Virus record (IMG/VR): IMGVR_UViG_3300046504_000062
Coordinates: 1-39,669 of that record
Reading direction: 5' to 3' (one strand)
Length of the DNA: 39,669 nucleotides
Origin: a virus
In this document: positions 29,926-39,669 of the stretch, piece by piece
Numbering within the stretch: position 1 is the stretch's first letter
Layout of the letters: each line of letters starts with the position of its first letter
Made by a program: the position numbers and the translations under genes
Notes under the pieces: model-generated
What the model was told of the DNA's origin: nothing
The model's input: only the letters and a program-made list of their open reading frames with translations
Databases searched by the model: none

Positions 29926-30743
29926 AGCGGCCACTCCTTTGTTTGTGAGAAATGAAAATAAGCGATTTGATTCCCAAAGAATTTGTGCGCATTCTTCCAA
30001 TCTGGATGTGCCACATCTTCAATAAGTTGCCAAAGACTTCCATCGTCTTCAATTCTCAATTTTGGTACTGGACGATGTATTTCTAATCTGTCATGACCAT
30101 GAATATCAAAATATTTAGGATATCCATATCTGACAACCCCTTCTTTTTCTATATCTAACATTAAATCGCTAAACCAATGCTCGTCGGTAGCATAGAGAAA
30201 ATGATCAGCGCCAATGCCCATGCAGCCTGGACAGGGAGTTTGCACAAGCATAGTCTCCCATTGTGGTAATCTTTTAAATAAGTCAGTAATTTCTTTCTTA
30301 TTTCTCCAAAGACAAAAATTACCGTTTATCGCATGTAAATCATCTGACCAAACATCAAACTGATCCAGTTTAGAATCTGGAAGAAAGTGATCTAATCTTC
30401 CAACGACACAATCAAGACCAATAACTCCCCAAAAATCAAACTCTTTTAAATAATCTTCAAACACGGCGCCGAGAGTAATAAGAAAATCAGTCACATGATA
30501 ACTTGGGACATCAAGTGGTGTAATGAAAAGCTTGGGATTGACTCCAAGTTTTTCCTCTACTGTTTTATTGAATCCATTAATATCCATTTTTACTATCTCA
30601 ACATTCCCTTTGGACTGGAAATCATTAGGGGTAAATATTTTCCAATACCAACCATACTTTTCCAAATGCTGCACGTGATCTATATATTGCTGTGTCCATT
30701 TATGTGGACTACCAAACTGGAGAATTATAAAACATTTTTTCAT
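29922..30743 (-). CDS. glycosyltransferase, DUF6625-like GT-A
   Basis: 273 residues. FWGVIGLDCVVGRLDHFLPD, then a GNFCLWRN segment, resemble the G-x-D-x-D-x-x-x-G-D-[IVL] and G-H/N-F-x-L-x-R-N blocks of DUF6625-type glycosyltransferases; here the D-x-D is D-C-V. The C-terminal part is aromatic-rich and might bind an acceptor sugar. It shares ATGA overlaps with both neighbours. Donor and acceptor are unknown. Confidence 0.68.
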   Translation of the reverse strand: MKKCFIILQFGSPHKWTQQYIDHVQHLEKYGWYWKIFTPNDFQSKGNVEIVKMDINGFNKTVEEKLGVNPKLFITPLDVPSYHVTDFLITLGAVFEDYLKEFDFWGVIGLDCVVGRLDHFLPDSKLDQFDVWSDDLHAINGNFCLWRNKKEITDLFKRLPQWETMLVQTPCPGCMGIGADHFLYATDEHWFSDLMLDIEKEGVVRYGYPKYFDIHGHDRLEIHRPVPKLRIEDDGSLWQLIEDVAHPDWKNAHKFFGNQIAYFHFSQTKEWPL

Positions 30744-31216
30744 TTGACCGCCTTATAAATTACATGAATCGATTGAGGAATTTTAACACCATATTCTTCC
30801 TGCCAATTTACTTCTTCAGCTAATACTTTCTTGAACTGTCCAACAAACCCCTCATAGACATGATCTAGTTTATATCTATAACTATCTATATCAAAGTGTT
30901 CAAACTGTTGTAAATTCCAATGGCTTAGGTGACTAGGAGAACCAAAGTCATTACGACTCCCCGCATTAGGAATGTAGTGTTCCATAGTGCCACCATCCTT
31001 AAGCATACGCCAAATTTCATTAATAACTGTAACCTTTGCTTCTGGAACAATGTGTTCCATAAAATCTTGCGTATATATCTCATCCACGCTACTAGTTTCT
31101 ATTGTAGGTAATCCTTTGGTAACGTCCGCGACGATATCAATTCCATCAAAAGGATACATATCTACGTGTAAAAATCCTGCTTTTCTATCACTGCCAGCTC
31201 CTAAATATATTTTCAT
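30740..31216 (-). CDS. SAM-dependent methyltransferase
   Basis: 158 residues: MKIYLGAGSDRKAGFLHVDM (SAM loop and acidic residue), SSVDEIYTQDFMEHI and EIWRMLKDGGTMEHYIPN, a Methyltransf_11-like core. Such proteins in glycan cassettes often O-methylate sugars. It is ATGA-coupled on both sides. Confidence 0.85.
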   Translation of the reverse strand: MKIYLGAGSDRKAGFLHVDMYPFDGIDIVADVTKGLPTIETSSVDEIYTQDFMEHIVPEAKVTVINEIWRMLKDGGTMEHYIPNAGSRNDFGSPSHLSHWNLQQFEHFDIDSYRYKLDHVYEGFVGQFKKVLAEEVNWQEEYGVKIPQSIHVIYKAVK

Positions 31217-31854
31217 AGATCAACTCCTAATAGTTTGGCGTTTGGAACCACACAATGACCTCCAATTGGTCCCTCTTTATGGGTGAGCCAAGGACGAACC
31301 ACGTCTGGTCTGCCTAATTTAACGTATCCATCGTTATAATCCTGATTTGCTTGTTTATAAACATCCTCATAATCAACGTTATGCTTTACGCACCACTCAT
31401 AAATCTCTTTTTCCAACATAATCAAGCGGCCATATTGGGTTGTATCCCATAGTTTAAGTGCTTCAGTGGCCTTCGCTTCTTTAAAAACCTTGGTTTTGAG
31501 CCCTAAATCCGCAAATATTTGGGCAGCTTTGTCTGCATCTTTGCCCCCGAAGTATTTAACAAAGGTTCTAATACCTTTTTCTAGATGTGGATGCACGCCA
31601 CGAATAGGACTATGAACCACTTCTAGGTCATCACAGGTCCCGAACGGGGTAGTTGAATGAACAATAACTAAATCTGCTTCCTCTTTCCATTTTTCTACGG
31701 TAGTTTTAAAGCTATCTGAGTATGGAATACAAATATGAGCCACATCTACGTGTTTCTGATCCCAATTTGACTCATGACGACTATAAAATTGACCACCAAC
31801 GATTGCGTTAATAGCAATTCCTACTTCACCAAGACCGACAGTTAAATGATCCAT
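31213..31854 (-). CDS. short nucleotide-sugar dehydrogenase-like protein
   Basis: 213 residues with VGLGEVG (Rossmann loop), VHSTTPFGT, and a C-terminal PIGGHCVVPN that matches the GGHC cysteine block of UDP-glucose/UDP-ManNAc dehydrogenases. Full enzymes are about 420 residues; the third domain is absent and the second is short. It may be a reduced enzyme, an NAD-binding pseudoenzyme, or work with a partner. It overlaps the deacetylase gene by 13 nt. Confidence 0.6.
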   Translation of the reverse strand: MDHLTVGLGEVGIAINAIVGGQFYSRHESNWDQKHVDVAHICIPYSDSFKTTVEKWKEEADLVIVHSTTPFGTCDDLEVVHSPIRGVHPHLEKGIRTFVKYFGGKDADKAAQIFADLGLKTKVFKEAKATEALKLWDTTQYGRLIMLEKEIYEWCVKHNVDYEDVYKQANQDYNDGYVKLGRPDVVRPWLTHKEGPIGGHCVVPNAKLLGVDL

Positions 31855-32369
31855 TCTGATTTTCCCTTCACCGCATCAAAATGCGCGGCATTAATGCCTA
31901 ACTGAGATTTATAACAAGCCAACACCTTATCTTTTAACTCAATTTCTTCTGGAGTTGGTTTCATTTCATATGTTCCCTTGGTCCAAAGCTCTTCATGGGT
32001 ATAAGTGGTATATTGTTTAACGTAAAAGAACACTTGTTGAGCTAATTTCCCTATTAAATCGTGTTGTACGTGGCCTCCTTGAATCGCTGGAGCGTAAACT
32101 GTATCAAATCCTGAGAATTTCTTGAGTTTATCTGTAATTTCCCACTCACTAACCACATCATCTCTTAATCCTAAACGAATTACGGGGCAATTTAAGATTT
32201 TCATCGCCTCTTTTGTCTCTTCCCAGCGCTGATCTGCGGTAATATTGTCACCTCTATTAAACTGTATCCAACTGTCTGTTACTATAACAACCAAAGGATG
32301 CTCTCTCATAAGGGTATAGGCCCCAAAGAGGGCTTCATCGTCGTTATGTGGTGAGAGAAAAAGCTTCAT
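31842..32369 (-). CDS. PIG-L/LmbE family deacetylase
   Basis: 175 residues with the zinc motif SPHNDDE (H8, D11), QRWEE and GGHVQHD (H100, H103, D104). These enzymes remove acetyl groups from N-acetylglucosamine-type sugars. Here it would deacetylate a cassette sugar. ATG 32369 overlaps the HNH stop as ATGA. Confidence 0.9.
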   Translation of the reverse strand: MKLFLSPHNDDEALFGAYTLMREHPLVVIVTDSWIQFNRGDNITADQRWEETKEAMKILNCPVIRLGLRDDVVSEWEITDKLKKFSGFDTVYAPAIQGGHVQHDLIGKLAQQVFFYVKQYTTYTHEELWTKGTYEMKPTPEEIELKDKVLACYKSQLGINAAHFDAVKGKSEWII

Positions 32370-32713
32370 ATATTATTTATTTTATGTGGACATATCCCAT
32401 AATATGATTTTGTACAATTACAGTTATAACAAAGAATCTGATATCCTTGTGGATAATTATTTTTTCTAATCCATGTATAAAAAGTCTGAGATGAACATTT
32501 CGGATGTATAGCCATTCTTTCTTTTCTACCGCCGCCGTTAATATGATCTAAACATAAGAATTGAAATTCTTTTTCACCACAACAAGCACATTGATTTCCA
32601 TAGTGAGTAATGACATCTATTCTGAGCTTGTTTCTTGTTTTGATTCTGTTTGCTTTTACTTTATCTGGATTTTTATGTCTCCATTTCTTCATTGTTTCTG
32701 TGTATTTATTCAT
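32366..32713 (-). CDS. HNH endonuclease inserted in the glycan cassette
   Basis: 115 residues. CACCGEKEFQFLCLDHINGGG gives the zinc pair and DH-x-N core, and ILCYNCNCTK the second zinc pair; CPH follows. The basic N-terminus could bind DNA. This is the free-standing phage HNH type that acts as a homing or maturation nuclease. It is joined to both neighbours by ATGA, so it sits in the operon without breaking coupling. Confidence 0.88.
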   Translation of the reverse strand: MNKYTETMKKWRHKNPDKVKANRIKTRNKLRIDVITHYGNQCACCGEKEFQFLCLDHINGGGRKERMAIHPKCSSQTFYTWIRKNNYPQGYQILCYNCNCTKSYYGICPHKINNI

Positions 32714-33609
32714 GTTTTTCGTATAAACAAAACGTCACTATTATCAGCTGTCATAGCCATGCGTTTCCATTGATCTGCGTTTTTTTGCCATCTTTCATTC
32801 CCAGCTCCATCACCAGCTAGACGAGCCATAAACAAAATAGCTTCCTTAAAATTAGCGTTTATTATAAGAGCCTGTACACACGCGTCGCGCGCGTCATTAG
32901 GCATCTTCATATTCCAATAGGCTTGAGACATTACAAGAAACGCATCTGCTTTTTCTGCGAGAAAGTTAGAGACTTGGACGTACTTCCCTAAAGTGACAAC
33001 ACAATTTTCATATTCATTACGATAGCTATATTCACGACCTAAATAATAGAGGATACGAGGAGTTGGTCTGGCGGCTGCTTCTTTTTTGAGGATTCGGAAG
33101 GCTCGGTCTGGATCATTTTTATGGGCAGGGCTGAATCCAACCGTAATAGTAACATTACCAATAGAAGATCCGACGATGGAGAGAGTATTGTGGACAGCCC
33201 CCTCCCACCACACCTGTTCACAATTTTTAAATAAACGGGGGAAAAGGAACCATTGATCTTGATTTTCGGCAATGAGTTTAACGTCTACCGCAAGATCTTT
33301 GCGTGATTCTGCAATTGCCACAGCTTCTTTAACAGCGCCGACATCATGAAGAATTTCGTCAGCATCCACAGAGAGGATCCAATCAGATTTACATTTGCTC
33401 TTTGCATGATTTCTCGCTGCCGCGAAGTTATCACACCAAGTAAAATCAGTATAGACCTGATCGGTATATTGTTTAGCGATTTCAATTGTCTTGTCAGTGC
33501 TACCTGTATCTACGATTACTATCGAATCTAGTCCTTTGAGGGATTCTAGACATCGAGGAAGAAGAGCTTCTTCGTTTTTAACGATAAGCACAGCTGATAT
33601 TGTTGCCAT
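32710..33609 (-). CDS. family 2 glycosyltransferase with TPR-like tail
   Basis: 299 residues. Residues 1-100 are the GT2 start (AVLIVKNEEALLPRCLESL, VDTGSTDKT, WILSVDADE with the DxD motif), and the rest resembles WaaE/SunS-type enzymes. From about 190 TPR-like helices follow (YYLGREYSYRNEYENCVVTLGKY). It should transfer a sugar from an NDP donor. It is the first gene of the glycan cassette, behind a leaderless-type promoter. Confidence 0.85.
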   Translation of the reverse strand: MATISAVLIVKNEEALLPRCLESLKGLDSIVIVDTGSTDKTIEIAKQYTDQVYTDFTWCDNFAAARNHAKSKCKSDWILSVDADEILHDVGAVKEAVAIAESRKDLAVDVKLIAENQDQWFLFPRLFKNCEQVWWEGAVHNTLSIVGSSIGNVTITVGFSPAHKNDPDRAFRILKKEAAARPTPRILYYLGREYSYRNEYENCVVTLGKYVQVSNFLAEKADAFLVMSQAYWNMKMPNDARDACVQALIINANFKEAILFMARLAGDGAGNERWQKNADQWKRMAMTADNSDVLFIRKT

Positions 33610-33615
33610 ATATTC

Positions 33616-33644
33616 TTTACATCACACTATCGGAACATTGTCAA
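33616..33644 (-). promoter_or_regulatory. leaderless-type late promoter before glycan cassette
   Basis: TTGACA (33644-33639), nine bases, TAGTGTGA, TGTAAA (33621-33616), then six bases and ATG 33609. It shares the late promoter motif but has no TATAGT box, boxB-like hairpin or terminator. Confidence 0.65.
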
Positions 33645-34301
33645 AAAACTTCCAACTCTTATAGTGGTAGTTGATAGAGGATTAATAGCAACAGCAACCT
33701 CTCCCCATGCTCCCCCACCAGCCATATTGAATCCCAAAGTATAAAGTCCAGCGGTTGTGGTATCTAGGTGGGCAACATTAGTATTCTCGTAGCTTTGATC
33801 AACATAAGAAGCATCGCTAGATCCATATTCAACACTGTTAATAGTTTGTTCTGAAACTAGTGCCCCTAATATCTCACAATTGTCCGCATCGGTGGTTAAA
33901 TCCATGTAGTTGGCAAATCCATTACCACTTCCAACGCTTGAAGTTGTATTAACTAAATCAGCAGTATCTGCTCCAGAGAGAGGATAATAGGTGACGGAAC
34001 AATTATTGATAGTTCCATTAAAATGAGCTACAGAGTTATAAGTTCCCACTGTGGGATTAATCAGATACCAAGCTTCCGCATATAGTGGTTGTCCAGTACC
34101 TCCAGATCCTCCATAGCCCACTATTTTAGTAAATGTTTGAGAATTTCTGGTAATTGACCCAACACCAATGTTATTTGTGTTTGAATCTTGCGTGGTACAA
34201 ATGGCAATAATAACGGTTTGACCAGAAGAAATAACAAGAGAAGTGGTAATATCTCCACCAGATGCTTGACCACCAACAACAGTGCCACGTGTAATTGCCA
34301 T
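33627..34301 (-). CDS. fibre-associated beta-sandwich protein
   Basis: 224 residues, Ser/Thr/Gly-rich, with alternating beta segments (SLVISSGQTVIIAICT ... GEVAVAINPLST) and a basic C-terminus. It follows the collagen-like fibre gene and may be its tip or a cap. No family recognised. The promoter of the glycan cassette overlaps its 3' end. Confidence 0.6.
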   Translation of the reverse strand: MAITRGTVVGGQASGGDITTSLVISSGQTVIIAICTTQDSNTNNIGVGSITRNSQTFTKIVGYGGSGGTGQPLYAEAWYLINPTVGTYNSVAHFNGTINNCSVTYYPLSGADTADLVNTTSSVGSGNGFANYMDLTTDADNCEILGALVSEQTINSVEYGSSDASYVDQSYENTNVAHLDTTTAGLYTLGFNMAGGGAWGEVAVAINPLSTTTIRVGSFLTMFR

Positions 34302-34305
34302 AATA

Positions 34306-37125
<2,820 letters not shown>

Positions 37126-37129
37126 AAGT

Positions 37130-37438
37130 TTAGAACGCTACTGAAAACAAGTCATAGGTAAGACTTGCTCTCGCAGCCCATGCCGCAGCATAATTTGTAT
37201 AAGATGGATTATTAAGTATGGTTGCATAACGCAAAGAAGCGCCTGAACTGCTATCAATAGATTGAATGCACCAGGTTCCACTTTTATCTTCTTGTCCGTT
37301 ATATGTGAACGTATTAGAAACCTTCTCTACATCATTCGTTTCAAATGAATCAAGTAATTTGCCTGAAACATTTTCTGTAAGGAGTGGAATTCGATTAGGA
37401 TTCCAATTCGTTCGCATTCTATTTCCTGAACCATCCAT
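37130..37438 (-). CDS. hypothetical fibre-module protein (102 aa)
   Basis: 102 residues, Asn/Ser/Thr-rich with two tryptophans and a hydrophobic end; no membrane helix. No family recognised. It overlaps the preceding stop as TAATG and lies just before the collagen-like gene, so it may be a fibre-base or chaperone component. Confidence 0.6.
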   Translation of the reverse strand: MDGSGNRMRTNWNPNRIPLLTENVSGKLLDSFETNDVEKVSNTFTYNGQEDKSGTWCIQSIDSSSGASLRYATILNNPSYTNYAAAWAARASLTYDLFSVAF

Positions 37439-37866
37439 TAATGACTCCCTTTCTCAAATGCACTCATGGCCTGCTTTAATGCTTGTGCTTTTGCTGCTAA
37501 TCTGACGTATTTATATACGTTTGAATATCGTCTTTCTCCCCATTCAGCGGGCTGAATTCTATCCTCCAACTTTCTAATCGTCATAAGTACATCTTCAGCG
37601 CTTTTATCTGTTGATTCTTTGTAAGCCCAGTCAGCGATAACTGAAAGTTTATCTTTAGCTGTCGCGAAGTCTCTTTGTTCTACTCCGAAGAAATTAGCCA
37701 ACTCATGGAAGAATGGATTTGTAATGTAATATCCATCCAAAAGAGGATCCGCAGGTTTTGCACTGTCTGGATCTTGAGTTGGAACCTCTGGAGCTTTAAC
37801 CTCTGGTTCTGTTATTTCGACTGTTTTTACCTCAGTTGGTTCACTGGTTGTAGTTGTTGTATCCAT
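37438..37866 (-). CDS. hypothetical virion protein (142 aa)
   Basis: 142 residues. The first ~45 are acidic, Thr/Pro/Glu-rich and disordered; the rest is helical (ELANFFGVEQRDFATAKDKL). ATG 37866 is taken because the late leader terminator ends exactly there; upstream in-frame starts would run through the hairpin. Its position at the head of the fibre module suggests an attachment or assembly factor. No family recognised. Confidence 0.65.
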   Translation of the reverse strand: MDTTTTTSEPTEVKTVEITEPEVKAPEVPTQDPDSAKPADPLLDGYYITNPFFHELANFFGVEQRDFATAKDKLSVIADWAYKESTDKSAEDVLMTIRKLEDRIQPAEWGERRYSNVYKYVRLAAKAQALKQAMSAFEKGSH

Positions 37867-37901
37867 AAAAAAAGAGACCATGATATTTCGATCACAGCCT
37901 C
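37867..37901 (-). terminator. leader terminator abutting ATG 37866
   Basis: GAGGCTGTGAT pairs with ATCATGGTCTC over 11 bp (three G-U) around a six-base loop; seven T (37873-37867) run directly into the ATG. Confidence 0.8.
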
Positions 37902-37967
37902 CCACGATTGTTTCGTCAGAAAAGCACTATATGATTTTTGTATAACTAACTCACGCTAAATAGTCAA
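37867..37967 (-). promoter_or_regulatory. late leader copy 1 (fibre module)
   Basis: TTGACT (37967-37962, inside the upstream gene), 17 bp, TATACA (37944-37939), TATAGT, hairpin ACGA-AACAA-TCGT (37916-37904), then terminator. The best -35/-10 pair of the family. Confidence 0.75.
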
Positions 37968-38688
37968 GTTTTGGCCAAAGACCTTTAGACATTAATTCCC
38001 TTAGTCGTTCTTCATATCGTCCATTAAAAAGAACATGGGCTTTATCCCATGCTTCCTGACCACCGAAATCTGAGCGGTCATGTCGGACTGTGAAAGATTC
38101 ATTTGTTTGATCGATGTAAAATTTTACTTTGCACGCATCCAATCGCGCACTTGTTTGAAGCTGGTCACCCCCGTAACCAAGAAAGTCCAAATGTTCATCC
38201 ATGCCGCCCACCCCCACAAGCAGATGTCGAGGTATACAACACCAATTCCATTCAGCATCTTGCGGAAAACATTCGTAGAATGAGCCGTACTTTGTTGTTT
38301 TTCTAGGGTCTGCCCAGATACAAATCTCTGGTTTACCCCACTTGCCTTGCGTTTCATATTGATCTCCTACTCCTGTTATGACAGACCCTGGATAATCTTG
38401 GGCAGCGATAACAAATTTTTCTATACCATCTGGATTGATCCATATCCAGTCTTGCAAAGTAATAATAAGTTCGCCCTTTGCCTGACGAAATAACTCGTTG
38501 TACATGCGGTTTAACGTCCAAAATCCACCCTCAAATGTATCTTTTACCCAGATTGCCTCTGGGATTTCTGGATCGAATTTAGATCCTATTAACCACTCGA
38601 AGTCGCTAAACGTTTGTTTAGATAATGCTTTTTGGACGATATCTAAACCGTCTTTACGAATTGTTGGTGTTACTACTGAAACTTGCAT
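37951..38688 (-). CDS. family 2 glycosyltransferase (GT-A)
   Basis: 245 residues: SVVTPTIRKDGLDIVQKAL, LIITLQDW at the metal site and a C-terminal acceptor block (EWNWCCIPRHLLVGVGGMDE ... FLGYGGDQLQTSARLD) like GT2/GT27 enzymes. The classical DxD appears as QDW. It overlaps the preceding gene by 35 nt. The -35 of the late leader lies within its last codons. Confidence 0.85.
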   Translation of the reverse strand: MQVSVVTPTIRKDGLDIVQKALSKQTFSDFEWLIGSKFDPEIPEAIWVKDTFEGGFWTLNRMYNELFRQAKGELIITLQDWIWINPDGIEKFVIAAQDYPGSVITGVGDQYETQGKWGKPEICIWADPRKTTKYGSFYECFPQDAEWNWCCIPRHLLVGVGGMDEHLDFLGYGGDQLQTSARLDACKVKFYIDQTNESFTVRHDRSDFGGQEAWDKAHVLFNGRYEERLRELMSKGLWPKLDYLA

Positions 38689-39244
38689 AAATTTTTCTAT
38701 CGCGTTCTAATGCTCCAGTTTCTAATGTCTTGGCAGCATTTAACGTCGCATTAATTTCATGGTCTATCACAACAGAGTCAACGTGTACAATTCGATCTTT
38801 TATCTTTTGTTCGAAGTCAGCGTCAGAACAGAACATTTTCAATCGTTCGTCTAACATCCCAACTTCATCTAAAATAGTGCGAGGAATAACAAAAAAATGA
38901 CCAGCGAGTAAAGGAACATCTTGTCCTCTCGTGCGCGGACAGCTAACCCTATCTGGAATACACAGATCAAAAATGTCTCCCTTGGCTACACGGGTATCAG
39001 AATTCATCACAGCAATATAATCACCGTGAGACAACTTAATACCCCTATTCACGTTTGCAGTAAAACCCGCATTTCGCGCATAAACATAAATATCACAATC
39101 TTTATAGAAAGTCGTATTATATGTACCGCCATCCTCGGTGACTATAATTTCATCGGCTTTTTGTACCGATATGAGAGCCAAATGAGCTAAGTCCTCTAGT
39201 TCTTTATTAATTGTGTATGTTGGAATGACTACGCTGAGTTTCAT
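38654..39244 (-). CDS. family 2 glycosyltransferase
   Basis: 196 residues: KLSVVIPTYTINKELEDLAH, IIVTEDGG, NAGFTANVNRGI and YIAVMNSDTRV (NSD-type metal motif), followed by VGMLDERLKMFCSDADF. These are the standard GT2 blocks. It starts inside the preceding gene; ATG 39244 is preferred to TTG 39253. It overlaps the next glycosyltransferase by 35 nt. Confidence 0.88.
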   Translation of the reverse strand: MKLSVVIPTYTINKELEDLAHLALISVQKADEIIVTEDGGTYNTTFYKDCDIYVYARNAGFTANVNRGIKLSHGDYIAVMNSDTRVAKGDIFDLCIPDRVSCPRTRGQDVPLLAGHFFVIPRTILDEVGMLDERLKMFCSDADFEQKIKDRIVHVDSVVIDHEINATLNAAKTLETGALERDRKIYASFSSNTNNS

Positions 39245-39669
39245 AGATTTCAAGTGCCCTCTCTATAGATAACTTTTTATATTGTAAATGATCTGGCTGG
39301 TTACAAAGCGCCATATCCCCCGTAGATTCTGAAAATTGAACCATGTCTCCTAAGGTAAAATTAGAATGTTTCCCTAAAAGAATCGAGAATATACGATCAG
39401 TCTCTCTGTAAAAACAATAATCCTGTCCAAATTTCTGTGTATATTGATCTAAAACTGAAATCCATTCTTTTTTAAAGAAGCTCCCCCAACCCATTAAACT
39501 CATTTGTGTGTCTCCAAAAATATTATTGGGAATATCTTTCTCATAATAATCTGGACCCGAGTGAGAAATGCATGTTGGGTCTTCAATGAATTTGTTGTAA
39601 ACATCTCTTAAATTATTGATCATGCAATCGTCGTCCTGAGTGTAAATAATGTAATTCTTTGCCCGCAAG
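39207..39669 (-). CDS. glycosyltransferase, 5' partial at window edge
   Basis: About 153 residues are visible; the frame is open to the window edge, so the N-terminus is missing. IIYTQDDDC is the metal motif, and LMGWGSFFKKEWISVLDQY ... FYRETDRIFSIL matches the second half of the protein at 27779-28861. The two are paralogues within one genome, here possibly without the methyltransferase part. Confidence 0.82.
   Translation of the reverse strand, partial: LRAKNYIIYTQDDDCMINNLRDVYNKFIEDPTCISHSGPDYYEKDIPNNIFGDTQMSLMGWGSFFKKEWISVLDQYTQKFGQDYCFYRETDRIFSILLGKHSNFTLGDMVQFSESTGDMALCNQPDHLQYKKLSIERALEIYETQRSHSNIHN

Noticed and set aside
29926-30000. Longer N-terminus for the C-methyltransferase
   Set aside because: The zinc-binding CRxC start of the family begins at ATG 29925, which overlaps the previous stop as ATGA.

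Overview
The window is an internal piece of a double-stranded DNA tailed-phage genome. The late genes indicate a short-tailed, podovirus-like virion: an adaptor-like protein followed by a propeller-type nozzle candidate, a very large ejection-type polyvalent protein, fibre-like proteins and a lysis cassette. Terminase, portal and capsid genes are not in view and probably lie beyond the right edge. The DNA is AT-rich and uses the standard code (TGA is a stop). Its promoters look sigma70-like (TTGACA/TATAAT) and a few genes have very strong AAAGGAGGTGA ribosome-binding sites. The host cannot be named from the sequence.

Left arm, plus strand, 1-9154: a replication and recombination module. It holds a DEDDh exonuclease (5' partial), a ThiF/E1-like adenylyltransferase, a Cas4/RecB-type nuclease, an OB-fold SSB ending in DDIPF, helix-turn-helix proteins, zinc-finger proteins, a RusA resolvase, a RecA/UvsX-like recombinase and a second PD-(D/E)XK nuclease.

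Its centre (5240-7120) is a very compact RNA island. It contains seven tRNA genes, two structured RNAs of unknown type, a PD-(D/E)XK nuclease overlapped by a tRNA, two mini-ORFs and, between two tRNA-Ile genes, a complete RNase P RNA (6745-7040). Its universal motifs, P1, P2, P3 and the P4 helix with its bulged U can all be traced by hand. Several ORFs begin 2-3 nt after a tRNA and one ends exactly where the next tRNA begins, so tRNA processing could cut the mRNAs out, as in mitochondrial tRNA punctuation.

Right arm, minus strand, 39669-9093, read right to left: glycosyltransferases; a fibre module with a 939-residue collagen-like protein; an ATGA-coupled glycan cassette (glycosyltransferases, methyltransferases, a PIG-L deacetylase, a short nucleotide-sugar dehydrogenase-like protein and an HNH nuclease); adaptor and nozzle; tail proteins with two glycine-rich paralogues; a proline/glycine-rich protein; a coiled-coil protein; the 2143-residue polyvalent protein; a lysozyme-like protein; a lysis cassette (XhlA-like, membrane protein, CHAP endolysin, holin); and a metallophosphoesterase, a MazG-like and a DUF1599-like gene.

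Six of the late modules are preceded by the same leader. It has a TTGACA box, usually followed 9-10 nt later by TAGTGTGA, then a TATAGT box, a 4-bp stem with an A-rich five-base loop (boxB-like), and a perfect intrinsic terminator with exactly seven U, ending at or just before the next start codon. This looks like distributed, phage-controlled antitermination of late operons. Several other genes have a promoter placed so that transcription should start on the A of the AUG, which suggests leaderless translation.
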